Of a stretch of 64,000 nt of DNA, positions 1-8,137 are shown piece after piece. The translations under genes and the position numbers were made by a program. Source of the DNA: SIG440 sp045645905 (GTDB taxonomy: Bacteria > Bacillota > Clostridia > Monoglobales > Monoglobaceae). The notes beneath the pieces are model-generated. The model saw nothing but the letters and a program-made list of their open reading frames with translations, searched no databases and was not told the DNA's origin. Every line of letters starts with the position of its first letter. Within the stretch, counting starts at the first letter, position 1. The DNA is taken from NCBI GenBank assembly GCA_045645905.1, contig JAZRJT010000016.1, positions 1-64,000 on the forward strand, in the 5' to 3' direction.

Positions 1-71
1 GAAGAGGCGCCCCTGCTAAGGGTGTAGGTCGTTAACGCGGCGCGAGGGTTCAAATCCCTCCTTCTCCGCCA
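1..71 (+). tRNA. tRNA-Ser(GCU), 3' part
   Basis: The window opens inside a serine tRNA. What is visible is the anticodon stem-loop with anticodon GCT, a long class II variable arm, the T arm with its GGTTCAAATCC loop, and the 3' acceptor strand ending in an encoded CCA at 69-71. The 5' half lies before the window. The long variable arm together with the anticodon fixes the identity as Ser. Confidence 0.93.
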
Positions 72-97
72 AAAAAGTCGCATTTGCGACTTTTTTG
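72..97 (+). terminator. Terminator of tRNA-Ser
   Basis: A hairpin directly after the CCA end has stem AAGTCGC/GCGACTT, a four-base loop and a T run. It is a canonical Rho-independent terminator for the tRNA. Confidence 0.9.
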
Positions 98-271
98 TTT
101 TCATTTGATTTGAACCCGAGCGACGCAGGCGCGTGGGGGACGTGTGCGACCGCTGCCAGTGGCAGACGAAGGGAGCACTAAGGAGTGGCAGCAACACAGT
201 AAAAGAACAAAAACCGTCAAAGTTTCGGCACAGCTTTTAAAACGTTCAACTGTGAACAAATCGCCGAGATA
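98..271. other. GC-rich non-coding patch after tRNA-Ser
   Basis: This stretch of about 170 bases is clearly GC-richer than its surroundings between 110 and 200. It contains short self-complementary segments, for example CTGCCA/TGGCAG near 154-166. A 63-codon open frame on the minus strand has no convincing ribosome site and a composition unlike the neighbouring genes. I see no gene here. It may be a dispersed repeat or decayed insert next to the tRNA. Confidence 0.4.
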
Positions 272-310
272 AAACAAACTCACCGTATACAAAATATGGT
301 GAGTTTGTTT
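272..310 (-). terminator. Terminator of the ior operon
   Basis: A 13-bp perfect stem (AAACAAACTCACC with GGTGAGTTTGTTT) lies just past the stop codon of the last minus-strand gene of the operon. A T run follows on the minus strand. It could act in both directions. Confidence 0.85.
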
Positions 311-323
311 ATTTAGTTTTTAC

Positions 324-2183
324 TTAGTCTTTCTCTACGGGCTTAAATTCGCAAGGCGCTAAGGTGAACTTTGTCTTGTGTGTACCATAATCAATGGTAA
401 CTGTTGCATCATTATCAAAGTCTGTATTAAGAAGGTAAACCTTACCGCCCTCGTAAACACTGAATTTTACAGAGTCGCTGCCGTAAACCTTGATATCTGC
501 AGTTCTATGGCTGGCAACAAGCATTTCACGAACTAAGTTCTGATACATAGGTACTGCCGCACCATATGGATATTCTAAATTTGTCATAAGAATTGCATAG
601 CCATCGCCAACCTTGTTTTCAACCAGGGAAATTGGCATTGCTTCAATATCCTTGTCGATAAATGTATTTGAAATTCTTCCTGTACCAACGCCTGTAGTAA
701 GCTTTGTATTTGCATAATTTATATAGCCTTCGGCAAAATACGGGTCGCCGCACTCAAATCGCAGTGTGGGATACAACAGTTCAGGAACAATGCTCCTCAT
801 AAATTTGCTGCCGTCATCACGGCATACAGGATTTTCGGCATCAAGTGTACATCCAAACAATTCTGATACATCACCGCCGTTAAGAAGGCTGATAGAACCA
901 TCACGCTGTACAGATGTGTTAAGGTGAGCAGCTGTCATAAACAATCTGCCACCCTGCTTAACATAGGCTGTTAAATTATCATAAATCTCCTGAGTCATTG
1001 TGTTCCAACCAACAAATATAAGATAGTCATACTTTGCAAAGACATCTGCACCAACTGTAGCCGGAATAATGTCATAAAGACCATAACCGGGAGCCGCAGA
1101 AAGGTCAACCTCGCCATAGTTGTGTACATCGCACCAACGACGCTTGCACTGAAGATTTTCGAGTATTCGCCAAGCAAATTCAGCAGGACCATAGCCGTAT
1201 TCTTTTTGCTGATGTGCTCTCCAGAGTGAGCCGCCACTGTGACGGAAGCTCCATCCGTCAAGATTACCACGTACAAAAGCAACTCTTACCTTGGGACCGC
1301 CCGCAGGGCGAAAATCATCCTTTGCAAACTTTGCAAAATCTGCCATAACATTGCGGTAGTTCTGACAAACAGGGTGGTCATACTCAAAGCGTTTAACTGT
1401 ATTTTGGTCAGCGCAGACAGCCAAATGTGAGCCTGCCCTCTCGTCACCGCTTTCGGTTACAAAATAGTTTCCGCCTGTGAGATAAGCATAGTCATATCCC
1501 ATTTTAAAGCGTTTTTCTTTAAGGGTATCATACCTGAGACCGCCGTACCATTCGTGAGCCATATATGCACCCCAGCCCTTACAGTTGTAAGCATTCGCTG
1601 TACCACGGGCAATGGCTGTGGTAATTTCAACATCACCGGGCCAGATTTCCATTCGGGGGAAGGTTGTTCCTGCCTCACAGTTGTAAGCTACCATAGAGGT
1701 TGATTCATTAACCGATGTATCAAGAACGCCACCCATAGCATTATCCTCAGCGCCCTCTTTTAAACGTCCAATATATATATCCTTTGCTTCCTGCAAATCC
1801 TTGTACACTATATCAAAGGGAGGTCTGTAGCCCGATGGCTTGCAGGAATATGTAGAACCCATTTCGCCCATTTCATAAGACAAGAAGTATTCCCCGGCAA
1901 TTTCCTTCATCTTTTTTGCAGTTTCCTGAGTAAAGCCTGCGTGAGCCCTGTATTTACCGCCACCATTGAATGTAAAAAAAACCTTTTTGTCGGTAAGGAA
2001 TTTTGCCCAGTCAATAAAATCCTGCTGGCTTAATTCAATTCCAGCCTTACCTGCTACTCCTGTAGAAATCATAACATAGTTCATATCCTCAGAATACTTC
2101 TGTTCAAACTGCTCATAAAATTCCTTATCGCTAATACTGTATTCTCCAATACGAAATCCGTTTAAAACTAAATCTCTTTCCAT
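324..2183 (-). CDS. Glycoside-hydrolase-like protein with GATase-like domain
   Basis: This is a 619-aa protein with no signal peptide, so it is probably cytoplasmic. The N-terminal half (about 1-290) looks like a TIM-barrel glycosidase scaffold, with aromatic-rich stretches such as MAHEWYGG near residue 210. Residues about 295-440 resemble the beta-galactosidase trimerisation or glutamine-amidotransferase-like fold (KYDYLIFVGWNTM, VKQGGRLFMTAAHL). A short beta-rich C-terminal domain follows. I do not recognise a CAZy family or a confirmed catalytic pair, so the substrate is unknown. It starts 17 nt after iorB with an AAGGAG ribosome site and looks like the last gene of the T-box operon, an odd partner for aromatic amino-acid genes. 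Confidence 0.6.
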   Translation of the reverse strand: MERDLVLNGFRIGEYSISDKEFYEQFEQKYSEDMNYVMISTGVAGKAGIELSQQDFIDWAKFLTDKKVFFTFNGGGKYRAHAGFTQETAKKMKEIAGEYFLSYEMGEMGSTYSCKPSGYRPPFDIVYKDLQEAKDIYIGRLKEGAEDNAMGGVLDTSVNESTSMVAYNCEAGTTFPRMEIWPGDVEITTAIARGTANAYNCKGWGAYMAHEWYGGLRYDTLKEKRFKMGYDYAYLTGGNYFVTESGDERAGSHLAVCADQNTVKRFEYDHPVCQNYRNVMADFAKFAKDDFRPAGGPKVRVAFVRGNLDGWSFRHSGGSLWRAHQQKEYGYGPAEFAWRILENLQCKRRWCDVHNYGEVDLSAAPGYGLYDIIPATVGADVFAKYDYLIFVGWNTMTQEIYDNLTAYVKQGGRLFMTAAHLNTSVQRDGSISLLNGGDVSELFGCTLDAENPVCRDDGSKFMRSIVPELLYPTLRFECGDPYFAEGYINYANTKLTTGVGTGRISNTFIDKDIEAMPISLVENKVGDGYAILMTNLEYPYGAAVPMYQNLVREMLVASHRTADIKVYGSDSVKFSVYEGGKVYLLNTDFDNDATVTIDYGTHKTKFTLAPCEFKPVEKD

Positions 2184-2200
2184 TTTAATGCTCCTTATTA

Positions 2201-2770
2201 TTATTTTAGATTATATCCAAGTTCAAAAGCTTTAAGATTTACCTCAAGAAATTTTTCGGGCACTGTTGTCTTTATGGTTTCAATCCAGTTTTCATATGGT
2301 ATATCAGTTGTTTTTGCCATAACACCAATGAGAACGACATTAACAGCCTTTATATTGCCCGCAGTCCTTGCAAGAGCTAATGCGTCAACAACGGTTGTAT
2401 CACATACTGCAGCAATCTTTTCGGCAATATTTTCAGGATATGCTGCCGCACCTGTGATAACAGGCATAGGGTCAATCTGCTGATTATTAATAATAATCTT
2501 TCCGCCTTCCTTCAAATATGGAAGAGCACGATATGCCTCCAGAAGTTCAAAGGCTAAAATAACGTCAGCCTCACCACGGTCAACAATGGGAGAATGTACC
2601 TTATCGCCGTATTTTACATAGGTCACAACGCTGCCGCCACGCTGGCTCATACCGTGAACCTCTGAAACCTTAACATCATAGCCTTCGTTTATAACTGTGT
2701 TACCCAAAATTCTGCTCGCAAGGAGTGTTCCCTGACCGCCAACACCAACAATCATTATGTTCTTAGTCAT
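2201..2770 (-). CDS. iorB: Indolepyruvate:ferredoxin oxidoreductase, beta subunit
   Basis: This 189-aa gamma/beta-type subunit of the 2-oxoacid:ferredoxin oxidoreductase family begins MTKNIMIVGVGGQGTLLASR. The glycine-rich GVGGQG motif is typical of this subunit, and EVHGMSQRGGSV follows at about residue 45. With IorA it oxidatively decarboxylates aryl pyruvates (from Trp, Phe, Tyr) to aryl-acetyl-CoA while reducing ferredoxin in the cytoplasm. An in-frame upstream start at 2812 exists. I choose ATG at 2770 because AGGAGG lies just before it, inside the end of iorA, and it starts next to the iorA TGA stop. This implies translational coupling. Confidence 0.93.
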   Translation of the reverse strand: MTKNIMIVGVGGQGTLLASRILGNTVINEGYDVKVSEVHGMSQRGGSVVTYVKYGDKVHSPIVDRGEADVILAFELLEAYRALPYLKEGGKIIINNQQIDPMPVITGAAAYPENIAEKIAAVCDTTVVDALALARTAGNIKAVNVVLIGVMAKTTDIPYENWIETIKTTVPEKFLEVNLKAFELGYNLK

Positions 2771-2771
2771 A

Positions 2772-4508
2772 TCAATTTTCCTCCTTTTCAATAGCCCCAA
2801 ACGGACAAACATTTATACAAAGTCCACAGCCGTTGCACTGTGTTGCATCAATCACAACCTTGCCATCCTTCAGTGTAATTGCCGGACATCCAAGTTTCAT
2901 ACACATTTTGCAGTTTTTGCACTTGTCTGTAATCTTGCAGGTTCCTGAATACTTAACTGTTTTAAGCAGTGCGCAGGGTCTTTGTGCAATAATAACCGAT
3001 GGTTCATCAGCATTAACCTCTGCCTTGACAACCTCCTCAAATTTCTTGATGTCAAATGGGTCAGCAACTGTTACTCTGTCAATTCCAACAGCCTTGCAAA
3101 GTGCAAACAAGTCAACCTGTTTTGTTGCCTCGCCACGGATTGTTCTGCCCGTTGTGGGATTTTCCTGATGGCCGGTCATACCGGTTATTGAGTTGTCAAG
3201 AATTATAACCGTGTTATTACCCTTGTTATATACAATATCAACAAGTCCCGTTATACCCGAATGCATAAATGTTGAATCACCGATAACAGACACAAGTTTC
3301 TTATTGAATTCAGCACCCTGAGCCTTTGCCATACCATGAGCCGCACTTACCGACGCACCCATACAGATAGTTGTGTCAACCGACTGCAGGGGCGGTGTTG
3401 CACCAAGGGTATAACAGCCGATATCTCCCGATACAACAAGACCAAGCTTTTTGAGCACATAAAATGTTCCTCTGTGCGGACAGCCTGCACACATTACAGG
3501 AGGTCTTACGGGAATAGCTTCATCTGCAGAAAGGACATCAGGTGCATCCTCACCAAGAACTGCCTTCTTTATCATTGTGGGTGTATATTCACCCAAAAGT
3601 GTGAACAGTTCTTTTCCACACACATCAAGACCCAATGCTTTGCAATGGTCTTCAATAACAGGGTCAAGCTCTTCAATAACATAAACCTTGTCATAGTTCT
3701 TTGCAAAATCAATAATCTTTTGCTTTGGCATAGGGTAAACCATACCCAGCTTCAGGAAGTCTGCCGATGCACCAAGGGCTTCCTTTGCGTATTCATAAGC
3801 AATACCTGCTGTAATAACACCGATTTTTGCGCCGTTTTTCTCAACTGTGTTGAGTTCTGTGGATTCGGCAAACTCAACTAATTCTTTAATTCTGTTTTCT
3901 ACATCTACGTGACGCTTGATAGCATTGCCCGGCATCATAACATACTTTGCAGGGTTCTTTTCGTATGCCTTCACCGGAACATCTGCTCTTTCACCAAGTT
4001 CAACAAGGCTCTGCGAGTGTGAAACTCTGGTTGAAAGCCTTATAAATACGGGTGTATCAAACTTTTCGGACAATTCAAATGCCTGACGAGTGTATTCCTT
4101 ACATTCCGAGGAATCTGCAGGCTCAAGCATCATAATCTTTGATGCCTTTGCATAATGTCTTGAATCCTGCTCGTTTTGTGAAGAATGCATTCCGGGGTCG
4201 TCTGCAACGCAGAATACCAGACCGCCGTTTACACCTGTATAGCTAACTGTAAAAATCGGGTCAGCCATAACGTTAAGACCAACGTGCTTCATACAGCTCA
4301 TTGCTCTTGCACCTGCAATGGATGCACCGATTGCAACCTCGCCTGCAACCTTTTCGTTGGGTGACCATTCTGCATAAATTTCTTCAAATTTTACAATTTC
4401 TTCGGTTATTTCTGTACTGGGTGTTCCGGGATATGATGCAACAACATTTACGCCTGCTTCATATGCACCACGAGCTACCGCAGCATTACCAAGCAATAAC
4501 TTTTTCAT
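2772..4508 (-). CDS. iorA: Indolepyruvate:ferredoxin oxidoreductase, alpha subunit
   Basis: This 578-aa catalytic subunit has an N-terminal pyrimidine-binding domain (ASYPGTPSTEITE near 25). The TPP-binding C-terminal half carries the GDS...N motif (SVIGDSTFMHSG, ILDNSITGMTG). Two 4Fe-4S ferredoxin motifs sit at the end (CKNCKMCMKLGCP and CNGCGLCINVCP). It uses CoA, TPP and ferredoxin to convert indolepyruvate, phenylpyruvate or hydroxyphenylpyruvate to the acyl-CoA. Length and domain order are normal for the family. It lies 23 nt downstream of the acyl-CoA ligase and is coupled to iorB. Control by the upstream T-box is likely, since no other promoter is obvious. Confidence 0.96.
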   Translation of the reverse strand: MKKLLLGNAAVARGAYEAGVNVVASYPGTPSTEITEEIVKFEEIYAEWSPNEKVAGEVAIGASIAGARAMSCMKHVGLNVMADPIFTVSYTGVNGGLVFCVADDPGMHSSQNEQDSRHYAKASKIMMLEPADSSECKEYTRQAFELSEKFDTPVFIRLSTRVSHSQSLVELGERADVPVKAYEKNPAKYVMMPGNAIKRHVDVENRIKELVEFAESTELNTVEKNGAKIGVITAGIAYEYAKEALGASADFLKLGMVYPMPKQKIIDFAKNYDKVYVIEELDPVIEDHCKALGLDVCGKELFTLLGEYTPTMIKKAVLGEDAPDVLSADEAIPVRPPVMCAGCPHRGTFYVLKKLGLVVSGDIGCYTLGATPPLQSVDTTICMGASVSAAHGMAKAQGAEFNKKLVSVIGDSTFMHSGITGLVDIVYNKGNNTVIILDNSITGMTGHQENPTTGRTIRGEATKQVDLFALCKAVGIDRVTVADPFDIKKFEEVVKAEVNADEPSVIIAQRPCALLKTVKYSGTCKITDKCKNCKMCMKLGCPAITLKDGKVVIDATQCNGCGLCINVCPFGAIEKEEN

Positions 4509-4531
4509 TTTATGTAGTTTCCTTTCGCAAA

Positions 4532-6169
4532 TTATTTTATTTCATTCTGCTGTGCAACAACACTTTCACCGCAGTAAATTTGTCTGAGCTTTGGTTTTTC
4601 AATCTTTCCTGTTGGATTTCTGGGAACGTCAGCAAAAATAATTTTGTGGGGTCTTTTGTATCTGGGAAGGTCAAGACAAAAATCATTGATTTCCTCCTCT
4701 GTTGCCTCCATTCCTTCTTTAATCTGGATAATTGCAGCTGAAATCTCGCCGAGACGGCTGTCGGGAAGTCCGATAACGGCAACGTCGCTGATTTTATCGT
4801 TCTTTCTTAAGAAGTCCTCAATCTGTACGGGGTAAATATTTTCACCGCCCGAAATGATAACGTCCTTCTTACGGTCTACAAGGAAGATAAATCCGTCTTC
4901 GTCCTCTCTTGCCATATCACCCGTAAACAGCCAATCATCCTTTAAGACATCATTGGTAGCTTTTTCATCCTTATAATACGCTGTCATCACACCGGGACCT
5001 TTAACTGCAAGCTCGCCAACATCGCCACGTTCAACGGTGCTTCCGTTTTCGTCAACAATTTTTACTTCCCAGCCAAAGCCGGCTTTTCCGATTGCGCCAA
5101 CCTTATGCTCGTTTTCAACGCCAAGATGTACACAGCCCGGGCCGATAGACTCTGACAAGCCATAGTTGGTATCATATGAGTGGTCGGGGAAGTACTTTTT
5201 CCAACGCTTTATCAAGCTCGGGGGGACAGGTTGTGCACCTATGTGCATAAGTCTCCACTGTGAAAGCTGATAATCCTCCAATTTGATATCTCCACGTTCA
5301 ATTGCATCAAGGATATCCTGTGCCCAGGGTACAAGCAGCCATACGATTGAACACTTTTCTTCGGAAACGGCTTTCAAAATCCATTCGGGCTTGATACCTT
5401 TAAGGATAACCGCTTTACCGCCCACTAGGAAGCTTCCAAACCAGTGCATTTTTGCACCTGTATGATAAAGGGGCGGTATGCAAAGGAATACATCATCCTT
5501 TGTCTGCGAATGGTGATTCTGCTCGGTCATACAAGCGTGAACAAGACTTCTGTGTTTATGTATAATTGCTTTGGGAAAACCGGTTGTCCCTGATGAAAAA
5601 TAAATTGCACCCTCATCATCATCACTCAGCTTAATCTGAGGATTTTTAGACGATGCATATGCCATAAGATTGTCATAGCTTTCGGCAAATGTGGGGCAGT
5701 CTTCGCCATGATAAAGCCACATCTTCACCCGTTTAACACGAGAGCAAATCTGTTCAACTCGACCGGTAAATTCAGGTCCGAATATAAGCACATCGGCATC
5801 AGCAAGTTCAAGACAATATTTTATTTCGTCAGATGCATAACGATAATTAAGCGGAACAGCCAATGCACCCGTCTTGAGTGCACCAAAATAAATTGGCAGC
5901 CATTCGATGCAGTTCATCAGCAGAATTGCAACCTTATCGCCCTTTTTAATTCCTCTTGACAAAAGAAAATTTGCAAATCGATTCGCACGTTTGTTAAACT
6001 CACTCCACGTAATTTCCTTTCGGTATGCTTCATTGGGGTTTGCCTCAATAAGCGAATATTCACGCCAGGTCAACCTTGATTGCTTTTCGTGAGTTGGATT
6101 AATCTCAACCAAACTCACATCGTTGGGATAAAAATCCGCATTCTTTTGTAAAATTTCTGTAATCGGCAT
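4532..6169 (-). CDS. AMP-forming acyl-CoA synthetase
   Basis: This 545-aa member of the ANL adenylating family activates a carboxylic acid to its CoA ester through an acyl-AMP. It shows the P-loop-like SSGTTGFPKA (about residue 190), YGLSES, the hinge region DWLFTGDM...DRKKDVIISGGENIYP, and the C-terminal catalytic lysine in NPTGKIEKPKL. The N-terminus has a longer insert than usual, containing two similar phrases (LTWREYSLIEAN and ITWSEFNKRAN). The substrate cannot be read from sequence. Being next to iorAB, an aryl-acetate or other aryl acid is the natural guess; a fatty acid is the main alternative. Confidence 0.88.
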   Translation of the reverse strand: MPITEILQKNADFYPNDVSLVEINPTHEKQSRLTWREYSLIEANPNEAYRKEITWSEFNKRANRFANFLLSRGIKKGDKVAILLMNCIEWLPIYFGALKTGALAVPLNYRYASDEIKYCLELADADVLIFGPEFTGRVEQICSRVKRVKMWLYHGEDCPTFAESYDNLMAYASSKNPQIKLSDDDEGAIYFSSGTTGFPKAIIHKHRSLVHACMTEQNHHSQTKDDVFLCIPPLYHTGAKMHWFGSFLVGGKAVILKGIKPEWILKAVSEEKCSIVWLLVPWAQDILDAIERGDIKLEDYQLSQWRLMHIGAQPVPPSLIKRWKKYFPDHSYDTNYGLSESIGPGCVHLGVENEHKVGAIGKAGFGWEVKIVDENGSTVERGDVGELAVKGPGVMTAYYKDEKATNDVLKDDWLFTGDMAREDEDGFIFLVDRKKDVIISGGENIYPVQIEDFLRKNDKISDVAVIGLPDSRLGEISAAIIQIKEGMEATEEEINDFCLDLPRYKRPHKIIFADVPRNPTGKIEKPKLRQIYCGESVVAQQNEIK

Positions 6170-6191
6170 TTTCTTTCTCCTTTTAAAAACG

Positions 6192-6229
6192 ACAGAAAGG
6201 CTGTCTGTAAAAACAGACAGTCCTTCTGT
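6192..6229 (-). terminator. Intra-operon hairpin before the CoA ligase
   Basis: A 16-bp near-perfect hairpin (ACAGAAAGGCTGTCTG and its partner) lies between the symporter stop and the ligase start. On the minus strand it is followed by CGTTTTT. It may be a partial terminator or an mRNA stability element that sets the ratio of transporter to enzyme. Confidence 0.6.
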
Positions 6230-6243
6230 ATAAAATTCATTTA

Positions 6244-7788
6244 TTAATCGCCCAAAGATTTTTTTGCAAGGACAACTACTTCTTTATTATAACAAGTAAA
6301 CATTTCTTCTGTCAATGCTTTATCTGGTTTTTTAGTAATTATGCTGACAATCGGAACAATAACCAAACTGCCCAGCATTGCAACAACACCACAGTTTATA
6401 GGTGACTGCAAAATTACAGGGAATGAACCTCGCATAAACATATTAAGCATCATTATACCTGTACCGAAAATGAAGCTTGCCCATACTGCAGCTTTAGTTG
6501 TCTTTTTCCAGTATAGTCCGTACATAAACGGAGCAAGAAATGCACCCGCCAATGCTCCCCATGAAATACCCATCATATCAGCAATTGCACTGAGCTTATC
6601 TTTGTTTAATGCTATGTATGCGGAAACCGCAATAAATACAACTATCAGTATTCTCATAATAAGAATCTGCTTTTTTTCAGACATCTGCTTTATAACGTGA
6701 CCCTTTAAAAGATCAAGTGTGAGGGTTGAGCTTGAAGTCAGAACAAGTGATGACAGAGTTGACATTGATGCTGACAGTACCAGTACGATAACCACCGCAA
6801 TCAGTATATCAGGAAGACCCGAAAGCATTGTGGGAACTATGGCATCAAAGCCACCTGCGATTGAACCATCGGGAAGGAATGTAAGCTTATCTGTAAACAA
6901 TCTGCCGAAGCCACCAAGGAAATAACATCCTCCGGCAACAATAACAGCAAACACAGTTGAAATAATTGTACCCTTGGTTATATCCTTCTCGCTCTTTATA
7001 GCATAGAACTTCTGCACCATCTGCGGAAGACCCCAGGTTCCCAAGGATGTGAGAATTACCACAGACAAAAGTCCCAATGGGTCGGGACCAAAGAACGAAT
7101 TAAATGCACCGGGAGCATTTCCTTCTATGCTGACCTCAGCTAAACCGTTAAGAGCTTCAACAAATCCGCCGTTTTGTGTAAGCACAGCCGCAATTACGGC
7201 TATAATGCCCACAATCATAATAATACCCTGAATAAAGTCGTTAATTGCGGTTGCCATATATCCACCGGCAATAACATAAATTCCGGTAAGAATTGCCATT
7301 ACAATTACACACACAGAATAGCTTACACCAGGAAAAGCCATTTCAAAGAGTCTTGAAAGGCCATTGTACAACGACGCTGTGTATGGAATAAGAAACACAA
7401 AAACAATTGCAGATGCCGCAATCTTAAGAGCAGGGCTGCTGTATCTTTTGCCAAAGAACTCAGGCATAGTTGAACTTTCGAGATGCTGACTCATAAGCCT
7501 TGTTCTGCGTCCCAGAACCATCCACGCAAGAAGCGAACCAAGAACTGCGTTGCCTATACCAATCCAGGTTGAAGCAATACCAAACTTCCAACCGAACTGT
7601 CCTGCATAACCTACAAAAATAACCGCTGAGAAATAGGATGTTCCGTATGCAAAAGCCGTAAGCCACGGACCAACCGTTCTTCCGCCAAGAACAAAACCTC
7701 TGACATCTGTTGAGTGTTTTCTGCAATAAAGCCCTACTGCAATCATCGCTGCAAAGAAAATCACCAACATACCAATTTTAATACCCAT
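6244..7788 (-). CDS. Sodium:solute symporter (SSS family)
   Basis: This 514-aa polytopic membrane protein has about 13 hydrophobic segments. SSS-family features include the N-terminal FVLGGRTVGPWLTAFAYGTSYFSA and GGYMATAINDFIQG near residue 180. It is expected to import a solute with Na+ across the cytoplasmic membrane. The start has a good AAAGGGTG ribosome site. It is the first gene after the T-box leader. That the leader appears to sense tRNA-Tyr suggests tyrosine or another aromatic compound as substrate, which is inference from context only. The family also includes proline, pantothenate and sugar carriers. Confidence 0.9.
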   Translation of the reverse strand: MGIKIGMLVIFFAAMIAVGLYCRKHSTDVRGFVLGGRTVGPWLTAFAYGTSYFSAVIFVGYAGQFGWKFGIASTWIGIGNAVLGSLLAWMVLGRRTRLMSQHLESSTMPEFFGKRYSSPALKIAASAIVFVFLIPYTASLYNGLSRLFEMAFPGVSYSVCVIVMAILTGIYVIAGGYMATAINDFIQGIIMIVGIIAVIAAVLTQNGGFVEALNGLAEVSIEGNAPGAFNSFFGPDPLGLLSVVILTSLGTWGLPQMVQKFYAIKSEKDITKGTIISTVFAVIVAGGCYFLGGFGRLFTDKLTFLPDGSIAGGFDAIVPTMLSGLPDILIAVVIVLVLSASMSTLSSLVLTSSSTLTLDLLKGHVIKQMSEKKQILIMRILIVVFIAVSAYIALNKDKLSAIADMMGISWGALAGAFLAPFMYGLYWKKTTKAAVWASFIFGTGIMMLNMFMRGSFPVILQSPINCGVVAMLGSLVIVPIVSIITKKPDKALTEEMFTCYNKEVVVLAKKSLGD

Positions 7789-7816
7789 AAAAAATCACCC
7801 TTTCTTTTTTAGGGCA

Positions 7817-7855
7817 AAATAAAAACTCGCCCTACAGATTTTGTCTGAGGACGAG
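7817..7855 (-). terminator. T-box regulatory terminator
   Basis: The stem CTCGTCCTCAGA/TCTGTAGGGCGAG is followed by TTTTTATTTT on the minus strand. It is the attenuator half of the T-box switch. Confidence 0.88.
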
Positions 7856-8100
7856 AAATTCCCGTGGTACCACCTCAATTCGCCAAAGCCTTACAGCAAT
7901 GACCTTATCGGGTATCAACAAATACCCTTGTTCTATAACGGGAACACCCGTTGCAGCCTACTTGTTTCCTTTCGGTGCACTGCTCGCAGAAGGTATTCAA
8001 GCATGCCTTTGTCATTGCCTTGCACCAACCGGCAACTCTCTAAAGACTCCAACAAGCCCTACTTGTTTCTGCTCAAACGCATTTATTTTTATGAGATGCT
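7817..8100 (-). promoter_or_regulatory. T-box leader (probable Tyr specifier)
   Basis: On the minus strand the hallmark T-box sequence AGGTGGTACCACGGG reads at 7875-7861. A long Stem I precedes it with AGAGAG and GGTTGGTG motifs (8042-8023). The specifier strand GAATACC is at 7998-7992, with UAC at 7995-7993 as the likely codon (Tyr). An alternative register would give AAU. A terminator hairpin CTCGTCCT...AGGGCGAG with T run (7855-7817) competes with the antiterminator. Uncharged tRNA should allow transcription of the symporter, ligase and iorAB genes. No aminoacyl-tRNA synthetase is downstream, so this is a transport and catabolism T-box. Confidence 0.92.
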
Positions 8101-8103
8101 TGT

Positions 8104-8132
8104 ATTCTATCACACTAAAGCAATAAAGTCAA
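8104..8132 (-). promoter_or_regulatory. Promoter of the T-box operon
   Basis: TTGACT and TAGAAT are separated by 17 bases on the minus strand, directly upstream of the T-box Stem I. It starts immediately beyond the 3' end of the broken capD-like gene. Confidence 0.8.
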
Positions 8133-8137
8133 GTATT

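Noticed and set aside
101..292. 63-codon open frame on the minus strand behind tRNA-Ser
   Set aside because: It overlaps both flanking terminators, has no ribosome site and has an odd composition; better explained as non-coding.
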